Below are positions 1-7,179 of a DNA stretch of 11,475 nucleotides, one piece after another. This DNA comes from Spirochaetaceae bacterium (GTDB lineage: Bacteria > Spirochaetota > Spirochaetia > B11-G9), in contig DAOWMA010000026.1 of the NCBI GenBank assembly GCA_030643345.1, positions 1 to 11,475 of the forward strand. Direction: 5' to 3'. Each line of letters opens with the position of its first letter. Positions within the stretch are counted from its first letter, which is position 1. The position numbers and the translations under genes were made by a program. Under the pieces are notes generated by a model, which had not been told where the DNA came from, did not search any database, and was given only the letters and a program-made list of their open reading frames with translations.

Positions 1-87
1 AAGGAAATAATAACAATCGATTCAGACTATTATGTTTACAGGACAATAAAAAAGGAAATGATTGAAAATATATTTAATTACAAATAA
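1..87 (+). CDS. 3' end of an unidentified upstream gene (partial)
   Basis: Frame 1 is open from the first base and closes with TAA at 85-87, giving 28 residues that begin KEIITIDSDYYVY and end ENIFNYK. The mix of charged and aromatic residues looks like the C-terminus of a real protein. Frame 2 stops at once, and frame 3 gives a less protein-like, Asn-rich read that ends at 63. Too little is present to name a family. It is read in the same direction as the S1 gene, but the recognisable promoter between them suggests the S1 gene has at least its own start point. It could also be chance, since the stretch is short and AT-rich. Confidence 0.4.
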   Translation, partial: KEIITIDSDYYVYRTIKKEMIENIFNYK

Positions 88-91
88 AAAT

Positions 92-109
92 ATTACTAAC
101 AGTAATTTT
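92..109 (+). terminator. Weak AT-rich hairpin with T run, possible terminator of the upstream gene
   Basis: ATTACT (92-97) and AGTAAT (101-106) form a perfect 6-bp inverted repeat around AAC and are followed by TTT. It lies 4 bp after the TAA at 85-87, where a terminator for the partial upstream gene would be expected. The stem contains only two G-C pairs, so it would be weak. It also covers the position of the -35 element of the S1 promoter and could instead be an operator. Chance is possible in sequence this AT-rich. Confidence 0.3.
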
Positions 110-110
110 C

Positions 111-119
111 TGATATAAT
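111..119 (+). promoter_or_regulatory. Extended -10 promoter for the S1 gene
   Basis: TGATATAAT matches the extended -10 form TGnTATAAT exactly, with TATAAT at 114-119. No good -35 is found 16-18 bp upstream, where the sequence is around TATTAC; an extended -10 often compensates for this. Transcription would start near 126, leaving a leader of about 40 nt before the S1 start at 165. This is probably the main promoter for the S1-A2M-PBP1C run, since no comparable -10 stands out in the short gaps further down. Confidence 0.5.
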
Positions 120-164
120 ATTAATTGTAACTTTAGTATTTTAAATTTTGGAGTAAATAAAGAA

Positions 165-1340
165 ATGAATAATAATAATTCTGTAAAAAACGAAGACAAT
201 TTTGCAACTCTTTTTGAAAATAGTTTTACCGGGATAAATTCACTGGAGCCTGGGCAATTAATAGAAACTACAATAGTTTCTATTTCAGGTGACACTATTT
301 TCCTGCAATTGAGTGGTAAGAGTGAAGGGCTGCTTGATAGAGAAGAACTGACTGATAAAGATGGGAAGCTCTCTGTTAAAGAGGGGGATAAAATAAAGGC
401 ATTTTTTCTTTCTTCAAAAAATGGTGAAATGCATTTTACAACAAGAATCAGTGGGGACAAAGCTGGTAAGGCTGTATTGGAAAATGCCTTTGAGAGCGGA
501 ATTCCTATTGAAGGTATTGTCAGTAAAGAGATTAAAGGCGGGTTTGAAATTAAAATTGGTGACTCCCGGGCTTTCTGTCCATATTCCCAAATGGGTCAAA
601 AACGGATAGAAAACCCTGAAGATTATATTGGAAAACATATTACTTTTAAAATTATTGAATATAGTGAGAATGGGCGTAATATCCTTGTTTCAAACAGAGT
701 TATTTTGGAAGAAGAACGGAAAAAGAAAATAGAAAACCTGAAAAAAACATTACAGGAAAATATGGTTATCAAAGGTCCCATAAAATCAGTTCAGGGTTTT
801 GGTGCTTTTATAGATATAGACGGAATACAGGCCCTGCTTCCAATTTCAGAAATCAGCAGAAGTCGTGTGGATGATATTAATAAAGTACTATCACCAGGAC
901 AGGAAGTTGAGGCTTCTATTATTAAACTTGACTGGGAAAATGAGCGTATAACTCTAAGCATGAAGGTTCTGCTTTCAGATCCCTGGGATGAAGCTTCTAT
1001 AAAATATAAAAGCGGTACAAAGCATACAGGAGAAGTTGTCCGAATTACAAATTTTGGTGCCTTTGTTTCCCTGGAACCTGGATTGGACGGGCTTATCCAT
1101 ATCTCCGACCTAAAAACGGATACCAGGGATAATAACCCGGGGGATATTTTAAAGAAAGGACAAAGTCTTACTGTTCAAATTAATAGTATAGACATAGAGA
1201 AAAAAAGAATATCATTAAAGCCTGTTTCGTCAACTCTGGAAGATAAAGATTATAAAAAGTATCTGGAAGTAGAATCTGATACGTATAATCCCTTTGCTAA
1301 TCTTTTAAAAGACAATATAAAGAAATCCAATAAGAAATAA
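165..1340 (+). CDS. S1 RNA-binding domain protein with four S1 repeats (ribosomal protein S1-like)
   Basis: This cytoplasmic RNA-binding protein of 391 residues has four S1 (OB-fold) repeats at about 30-95, 113-181, 199-267 and 284-353. Repeats 3 and 4 carry the clearest S1 signature (GFGAFIDI near 211 and NFGAFVSL near 296, followed by LLPISEIS and LIHISDL). Repeats 1 and 2 are more degenerate, as is usual for the N-terminal, ribosome-docking repeats of S1 proteins. Proteobacterial S1 has six repeats and about 557 residues; four-repeat forms are common elsewhere. The tail after 355 is charged and ends in Lys-rich sequence. The start at 165 has GGAGT at 150-154, 10 nt upstream. Its likely role is helping mRNA engage the ribosome, or a related RNA-binding task. 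Whether it is the genome's main S1 or an accessory paralogue cannot be told from this window, so I give no symbol. The A2M gene follows after 31 bp. Confidence 0.85.
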   Translation: MNNNNSVKNEDNFATLFENSFTGINSLEPGQLIETTIVSISGDTIFLQLSGKSEGLLDREELTDKDGKLSVKEGDKIKAFFLSSKNGEMHFTTRISGDKAGKAVLENAFESGIPIEGIVSKEIKGGFEIKIGDSRAFCPYSQMGQKRIENPEDYIGKHITFKIIEYSENGRNILVSNRVILEEERKKKIENLKKTLQENMVIKGPIKSVQGFGAFIDIDGIQALLPISEISRSRVDDINKVLSPGQEVEASIIKLDWENERITLSMKVLLSDPWDEASIKYKSGTKHTGEVVRITNFGAFVSLEPGLDGLIHISDLKTDTRDNNPGDILKKGQSLTVQINSIDIEKKRISLKPVSSTLEDKDYKKYLEVESDTYNPFANLLKDNIKKSNKK

Positions 1341-1359
1341 GAATGGACTTACAGGGTTC

Positions 1360-1366
1360 GGGAGGT
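1360..1366 (+). promoter_or_regulatory. Strong ribosome binding site that fixes the A2M start
   Basis: GGGAGGT lies 5 nt before ATG 1372. A second in-frame ATG at 1384 (residue 5) would be 17 nt from it, so 1372 is preferred. The signal peptide and lipobox are present with either start. Confidence 0.75.
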
Positions 1367-1371
1367 AGTTT

Positions 1372-4300
1372 ATGACAGATATAATGAAAAGAATCCTCTT
1401 CCCTGTTCTCCTGGTATCATTTCTGGTACTGCCTATCAGTTTTACCGGCTGCAAAAGGGACGGTGAAGTTTCCGGTGTATCTGATCCTGTTTCGAGTGGT
1501 ATAAGTAATTCCGGTGTCTCCGGTGAAGATAATAGTGATGATCTGCTTACAATGTTGGCAGATCTTCCTGTTCAATATTATCCTGAAGGGCCTTCCAATG
1601 TTGCAGAAACATCCATTTATGAATCAGACGAACCATTAATAATAAGCTCTTTTGGCCCTGATGGAGAGTTACCCACAGAGGTGGAATATCCATCGATCTG
1701 GGTACCCTTTTCTCAACCCGTTGTGTCTTTAAGTATGCTTGGAAAACCATCAGATACCAGCCCAATACTTAATATTGATCCCCCTTTGAAAGGGGTGTTC
1801 AGATGGTATGGTACAAAGCTCTTAAGCTTTGATTCCTCTGAAACAGGTCTGCCTCAGCAAATATACAATATTAGTATTAGCGATAAGCTTATGTCTCTTG
1901 GGGGTAAACACCTTTCCGGACGAAATGGATTCAGCTTTCATACTGAGTATCTTTCACTTGTATCGGCTGTTCCGGGTAGAGGTGGTGTTTTTGCATTTGA
2001 TGAGGTACCTGTTTCTGAGGCTTCCAGAATAACTCTAACCTTTAATTATCCTGTTAACCTGGAAATTATAGATAAATATCTGCGTATAATCTCTTCCGGA
2101 AGAAACTATGAATTTGAGATTACAAGATATATAGATACTGAAGGACTAATGACAAAAGAGGAATTGTTAAAGACAGCAGTTCTGGAGGTTAAGGGCAGTT
2201 TTGAGGAGAAGAGTACTGTACATATTCGCATGATCAAAGGTGCGAGATCGGAAGCACACTTTATAGGGGCACCTGGGGATGAAGAAAAGAGTTTTATAAC
2301 TATAAGTCCCTTTGTCTTTGTCGGGGTCTCTTCCAGATCATATGCTTTTCCAGGGAGTGTCCGGGGTGATTCCAATCCTGTGTTTTTTGAATTTTCTCAT
2401 CCTGTTGAGGAAAAAAATATCAATAATTATATTACATCTCTTCCCGGTCTTTCTATTAAGGCTTCAAATATTACAGTCTGGAACAACATGGTAAAAATTT
2501 CAAATCTTCCTGTTGAGTATGATAAAAGTTATGCTTTCATACTGTCATCTGAGATTACTGATATATATGGAAGAAAGTTAAATAAAACACAAACTGTGAA
2601 TGTTGACATACCGGAAGCTGCCAGTTATGCATGGTTTCCAAATCTTGGATCTCTTATGCTGGAATCCTCTTTTAATCCAAAGATTATTTATGAATTTCAG
2701 AATATATTTGATGGGGACTGGAAAGTAGATTCAATTTCTGATCCTTATAGAAGTTTTAACTCTGATGAACTTGTTCCCTATGATTTTACAGGAATAAAAA
2801 AGAATATCCGTCATTTTGAAGTTAAGGATTTGTCTCCCTGGTTAAGCAGTGCCGGGACCGGCTGGGTAGGATTTTCCTGGAATTTTGAAGAACCGGGAGA
2901 AGGTGGGAAACGCCCTGAGTGGGGGAAACAGGATCTTCAGCTTCAGGTTACTGATCTTGCTCTGACAACCAGATATGGTTACAACAGGATTGTTGCTCTT
3001 ATCTCCAGATTGTCTACCGGAGAGGTGGTCCCGGGTGCTGAAGTTTCTCTTATGCGTGACAGAGAAATAGTTAAGCAGATTACCAGTGATGAAACCGGTC
3101 TTGCTCTATTTTATCTGGAGGATGGAGAATACAATAGATATTTTTCGGATAAGGATAACCGTTGGAAGGACCATCTGCGTTTCAAAGTTGAAACTGATAT
3201 TGATTCAATAGAGTTTGTCCCGAATAACAGTCATAATATATGGCACATGGGTGTCTACAATGTTGAAACTCCTTTAGCTATTCAAAAACCAACCATGGTA
3301 ACATTTTTATTTACAGACAGGGGTTTGTATCGTCCTGGAGAAACTGTAACATTCAGAGGAATAGATAGAAATCTGCATTTGGGAGAATACTCATCCTTTA
3401 CCGGCCCCTATACTATCAAGCTGAAGAAACCATCCTACCATGGTAAAACTCTGGATGAAGAAAAAGGTGTTACATCCGATTCCGGCGGGTTTTACGGTAG
3501 TTTTAAGTTGGCAAAGAATCTTTTACCCGGGTATTATAAACTTTACTATACCAGAAACGGAGGTTCTTATCAAAAATCCTTTCAGGTAGCTAATTTTGAA
3601 CGTTTATCATTTTCTGTTAATTTAAACAAACCTGATATGATTCAGTTTTCTGAAAGAGACCTTAACTTTACTCTTTCCTCTTCTTATCTTTCAGGAGGAG
3701 ATCTGTCAGGTGCAGCTTACAGCTATGCATGGACCAAGACTCCTGCCTTTTTTAAACCGGATAGTTCTTTGTGGGATGACTGGGTTTTCGGCCCCCGGGG
3801 CTGGGACCAGAGATATCTTCTTTCTACCGGAGATGGAACATTAGGTCCCGACGGAAAAGCTTTTTTAAAACAGAAACCCACATCAGAAGGCATAAAAGGA
3901 CTTCCATATATCTATTCTGTAGAAGTAAGAGTCCATGATGAGAGTAATCAGGAGGTGGCAGCAAGGCTTTCTTCTTTGGTACATCCTGCTTCATTTTATA
4001 TTGGAATGAAACTTCGAAGTACAGGATGGTCACGTTTTGTTGAGAAAGGTGAATCTGCAATAATTGATTTTGCTTTGGTGGGCCCCTCTGGAAATCCAGT
4101 TCAAAATTCAGCTATAGACAAAAGCAGTAAAATTAAGATGGAGTTGATACATAGGACCTGGAAAATGGTTAATCAGCAGGGAGTTGGCGGCAGAATAAAT
4201 ACCAGTTATGAAGAAGTTTCCGAGATAGAAACCAGCCGAACTATAAATTCTGATTCTACCGCAGGGAGTTTTAAGATTTCTCCGTTAAAGAGCGGTTCCT

Positions 4301-7107
4301 ATTTTGTACGGCTGCAGACAAAAGATCTAAATGGAAGAGATGTTATTACAAATCTTCCTTTCTATTCAACCGGAGGAGACTGGATACGCTGGGGGAGAGA
4401 GGATACCCAGGATATAAATCTTGAGGCAGATAAACTTGTCTACAAACCGGGGGAGACAGCTAAACTCATAATAAAATCTCCTCTTCCTGAAGGGGAGTAT
4501 CTAATTACTACCGAAAGGGAGGGAATTTTTGATGAAAGAGTTGTTCATCTGAAAGGTGGAGCTCAGGTAATAGGGGTCCCTATAGAAGAGGATTATGTCC
4601 CTGTAGTCTATGTTGCGGTTTCATCCTGGTCAAAGAGAACAAAGCCTCCGGAGCACAGTTATTTTGAACCTGATATGGACAAACCCAATGGATATTTTGG
4701 GATTACTGCTCTTAATATTGATACTTCATCCAGAACTTTTGATATTACTGTGGAAACAGATAAATCCTTCTATAATCCAGGGGATGAAGTGGAAATGTCT
4801 ATTAGAACAAGTTTTAATGGAGATGTTCTTCCAGGGGCAGAGATTACTTTGATGGCTGTAGACAGGGGAGTGCTTGATCTTATCAACTATCATGTGCCGG
4901 ACCCTGTAAGATTTTTCTATTCAAAAGATAAATTCCCATTAGGTACCAGAGGCGCAGATTCACGTTCCCTATTAATAGATCCGGTAACCTACGAAGTTAA
5001 GGACCTGCAGGGTGGGGACTCAGAGGCGGGTAAAATAGAGAGACGTGACGACTTTAACCCTACAGCTGTATTCGAACCCTATTTAATAACAAATTCGCAT
5101 GGGGAAGCTTTTCTTCACTTTACCCTGCCTGATAATTTAACTACCTACCGTTTTACTGCTGTTGGAGTAAAGGATAATAAGTTCGGGATAGAGGAAGGGG
5201 AGCTGATTGCGAGAAACCCTATCAATGTATTATCTCTTCTTCCTGGTACGCTTAGATTCAGAGATACTGTTGTCTCCGGAGTTCTTCTAAAAAATCTCTC
5301 AGATAATGATGAAAAAATTACTGTATCCGCTGCATCAGATCTACTGAATATTTCGGGGGACAAAGAAATAGAGATTATTCTGGAAGCAGGTCAAACAGAG
5401 GTTATTAACTTTTCCTTAAGCGCTTCCTCTATTGGAAGCGGTACAGTAAAATTTCAAATTAGATCAGATATTTTGAATGAGGATCTGCTTAGTGAGGTAG
5501 TTGTAGAAAAACCCTATGTAACAGAAACATTTACTACTGCAGGGCGCATTGGTAACTCAGTCAGTGATCGGGGAGCTGTTGAAGAATCTCTGGTTATCCC
5601 ATCTGTTGCTGAAGACGGGATTGGATCTCTTTCTCTTACTTTATCTTCCGGTTTTGCTGGAGAGCTAAAGAGTGCGGCAGAATATCTGTCAGGATATCCT
5701 TACAACTGTTTTGAACAGAGAAGCAGCAGGATATTATCAAAACTTCTATTACAGGGAGAAAACTCAGAGGAATATGTAAAAAGTGAATTGGCTTTTATAT
5801 CTAAGTATCAGAACAATGATGGAGGAATCCCTTTCTGGCCTGAAACGGGTTACAGATCTTCCTACTATATTTCCCTGCGGATAGCACACCTCCTTTATCT
5901 GGTAAAAGAAACCGGGATAAAACCCGATACACAACCTGATATAGATAAACTTCTTAAATTTATTAATAATCCGGATGAATGGGTCCGTCAATCTGATTAC
6001 CTTATGGCTTTCAGATACTATGTATCGTCGCTTCATGGTCGGGTAATTTCAGGTGCAGCAGACCTTTTAAATAGATGGGCCGATAAGAGAGACGAGCCTG
6101 GATTAAGCGCTTATGCTATGCTGGGGCTTGCTTTTACAGAGATTGAAGATGATAAAAAAGCAAATCTCTGTCTTGACAGAATAAGAAAATTTATTCGTCC
6201 CGGAACAAGAACAATTGATATTACAGAAACAGGTGAAAGGACAAGTTTCTACGCTTCTGAAACGGAAACATTATCCCTTCTTCTAATATTACTCCAGAAA
6301 ATAGATCCCCAGGGAGAACTTATGATGCGTGTTGCCAATACTCTTTCATTAAGAAAGAGAAATGGCTACTGGGGCAATACAGCTGATACAGCGTGGTCGA
6401 TGCTGGCTTTATCATCCGGGGTGGATAATGATGCTGTTGATTTTTCGGTATCAGCAGATATTGCAGATACAAATCTTATCTCTGCTTCTTTTTCGGACAA
6501 AAATGAACCAGGTGAGGTATCTCTTTTTAATTTTGCAGAAGAACCTCTTAAAAGCCTGAAGAGAGATAAAAACCTCCCTTTAAGCATCGAAAAGATTGGT
6601 CCCGGTACCTTGTTTTACACTGCATCATTGAGGTATGCACTTCCTGTAGAAATACTTGCCCCCCGGGACGAAGGTATTGGCTTGTACACTACAGTAACAG
6701 ATATTGATGGACAGATTGTGGATCCGGAAAAACTGACTGCAGGGAAAACCTATATACAGAAGATTGTTGTTTCCACCCATCGGGACAGGGAGTATCTATC
6801 TGTCAGGATACCTGTGCCCTCCGGGGCAAGAATACTGGATGCTTCTTTTGGTACTACTGCAGTTTTTAAAGAGAAAAAAACATCTATTGATAATTACTGG
6901 TACAACCCTCCGGGAAAAGAAATTCTGGATAATGAAGTCCGGTATTTCTTTGATAGTTTTGAAAGCGGGAAGAGAGAATTAGAGTTTTATTTCAGGGCTG
7001 TGCGGTCTGGTGTTTATCCAACTCCTCCGATCCAGGCAGAATGTATGTATCAACCGGAAATTTTCGGACGTACTGCAGGCAGACTTGTAATTATTGATGA
7101 GAACTAG
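1372..7107 (+). CDS. Alpha-2-macroglobulin family lipoprotein with thioester motif (YfhM type)
   Basis: This periplasmic, membrane-anchored protease trap has 1911 residues, longer than the roughly 1650 of E. coli YfhM. A hydrophobic signal segment (residues 8-24) ends in SFTGC, a relaxed lipobox, so Cys27 is probably lipidated. A Ser/Gly/Asp-rich tether (about 31-57) follows. Then come macroglobulin (MG) and Ig-like domains to about 620; an MG2-type domain with TDRGLYRPGE near 648-657; a bait-region-type domain (about 1013-1190, containing AEITLMAVDRGVLDL); and the A2M core (about 1225-1320, DFNPTAVFEP and FTLPDNLTTYRF). The thioester domain (about 1420-1690) carries intact C1446-F-E-Q1449, and the C-terminal receptor-like region contains MYQPEIFGRTAGR. 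In this family a protease cleaves the bait, the thioester reacts with it and the protease is caged. The intact CxEQ plus the adjacent pbpC separates it from the thioester-less YfaS type. The stop is TAG, in frame with the downstream gene. Confidence 0.93.
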   Translation: MTDIMKRILFPVLLVSFLVLPISFTGCKRDGEVSGVSDPVSSGISNSGVSGEDNSDDLLTMLADLPVQYYPEGPSNVAETSIYESDEPLIISSFGPDGELPTEVEYPSIWVPFSQPVVSLSMLGKPSDTSPILNIDPPLKGVFRWYGTKLLSFDSSETGLPQQIYNISISDKLMSLGGKHLSGRNGFSFHTEYLSLVSAVPGRGGVFAFDEVPVSEASRITLTFNYPVNLEIIDKYLRIISSGRNYEFEITRYIDTEGLMTKEELLKTAVLEVKGSFEEKSTVHIRMIKGARSEAHFIGAPGDEEKSFITISPFVFVGVSSRSYAFPGSVRGDSNPVFFEFSHPVEEKNINNYITSLPGLSIKASNITVWNNMVKISNLPVEYDKSYAFILSSEITDIYGRKLNKTQTVNVDIPEAASYAWFPNLGSLMLESSFNPKIIYEFQNIFDGDWKVDSISDPYRSFNSDELVPYDFTGIKKNIRHFEVKDLSPWLSSAGTGWVGFSWNFEEPGEGGKRPEWGKQDLQLQVTDLALTTRYGYNRIVALISRLSTGEVVPGAEVSLMRDREIVKQITSDETGLALFYLEDGEYNRYFSDKDNRWKDHLRFKVETDIDSIEFVPNNSHNIWHMGVYNVETPLAIQKPTMVTFLFTDRGLYRPGETVTFRGIDRNLHLGEYSSFTGPYTIKLKKPSYHGKTLDEEKGVTSDSGGFYGSFKLAKNLLPGYYKLYYTRNGGSYQKSFQVANFERLSFSVNLNKPDMIQFSERDLNFTLSSSYLSGGDLSGAAYSYAWTKTPAFFKPDSSLWDDWVFGPRGWDQRYLLSTGDGTLGPDGKAFLKQKPTSEGIKGLPYIYSVEVRVHDESNQEVAARLSSLVHPASFYIGMKLRSTGWSRFVEKGESAIIDFALVGPSGNPVQNSAIDKSSKIKMELIHRTWKMVNQQGVGGRINTSYEEVSEIETSRTINSDSTAGSFKISPLKSGSYFVRLQTKDLNGRDVITNLPFYSTGGDWIRWGREDTQDINLEADKLVYKPGETAKLIIKSPLPEGEYLITTEREGIFDERVVHLKGGAQVIGVPIEEDYVPVVYVAVSSWSKRTKPPEHSYFEPDMDKPNGYFGITALNIDTSSRTFDITVETDKSFYNPGDEVEMSIRTSFNGDVLPGAEITLMAVDRGVLDLINYHVPDPVRFFYSKDKFPLGTRGADSRSLLIDPVTYEVKDLQGGDSEAGKIERRDDFNPTAVFEPYLITNSHGEAFLHFTLPDNLTTYRFTAVGVKDNKFGIEEGELIARNPINVLSLLPGTLRFRDTVVSGVLLKNLSDNDEKITVSAASDLLNISGDKEIEIILEAGQTEVINFSLSASSIGSGTVKFQIRSDILNEDLLSEVVVEKPYVTETFTTAGRIGNSVSDRGAVEESLVIPSVAEDGIGSLSLTLSSGFAGELKSAAEYLSGYPYNCFEQRSSRILSKLLLQGENSEEYVKSELAFISKYQNNDGGIPFWPETGYRSSYYISLRIAHLLYLVKETGIKPDTQPDIDKLLKFINNPDEWVRQSDYLMAFRYYVSSLHGRVISGAADLLNRWADKRDEPGLSAYAMLGLAFTEIEDDKKANLCLDRIRKFIRPGTRTIDITETGERTSFYASETETLSLLLILLQKIDPQGELMMRVANTLSLRKRNGYWGNTADTAWSMLALSSGVDNDAVDFSVSADIADTNLISASFSDKNEPGEVSLFNFAEEPLKSLKRDKNLPLSIEKIGPGTLFYTASLRYALPVEILAPRDEGIGLYTTVTDIDGQIVDPEKLTAGKTYIQKIVVSTHRDREYLSVRIPVPSGARILDASFGTTAVFKEKKTSIDNYWYNPPGKEILDNEVRYFFDSFESGKRELEFYFRAVRSGVYPTPPIQAECMYQPEIFGRTAGRLVIIDEN

Positions 7108-7108
7108 G

Positions 7109-7175
7109 CTGGTCGCAAACAAGTTTGCCTGGTCGGAAGCAAGCTTCCTGCTCGGCTATGCATCCAAAGCTGCTC
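7109..7175 (+). repeat. Array of ~20-bp units: CTG(G/C)TC boxes with small covarying hairpins
   Basis: The box CTG(G/C)TC occurs at 7109, 7129, 7148 and 7170, at intervals of 20, 19 and 22 bp. The first two boxes are each followed by a 14-bp palindrome: GCAAACAAGTTTGC (7115-7128) and GGAAGCAAGCTTCC (7135-7148). Both can fold as a 5-bp stem around a CAAG loop. Between the two, stem positions 2 and 5 differ, and the partner bases differ to match, so pairing is kept. The third unit (7154-7170) pairs only weakly (GCT with AGC), and the fourth box runs into the pbpC start. The array fills almost the whole 72-bp gap between the A2M stop and the PBP1C ATG. It resembles short dispersed palindromic repeats of the REP type. 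Whether it recurs elsewhere in the genome cannot be seen here. Confidence 0.75.
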
Positions 7176-7179
7176 GCCA

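Noticed and set aside
74..460. 128-residue minus-strand open frame at the left edge
   Set aside because: It overlaps the 5' part of the S1 gene in antisense, is Ser/Leu-rich with no family resemblance, and is the shadow of a well-supported gene.
7105..7107. TAG as a sense codon (altered genetic code) fusing A2M and PBP1C
   Set aside because: The thiolase gene also ends with TAG right after its expected C-terminus, pbpC ends with TGA and S1 with TAA, so the standard code fits. A fusion would also put the PBP domains on the wrong side of the membrane.
7109..7175. CRISPR-like array in the A2M-PBP1C gap
   Set aside because: Units are only about 20 bp, there are no spacers of constant length, and the palindromes themselves vary. 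It fits a short palindromic repeat, not CRISPR.
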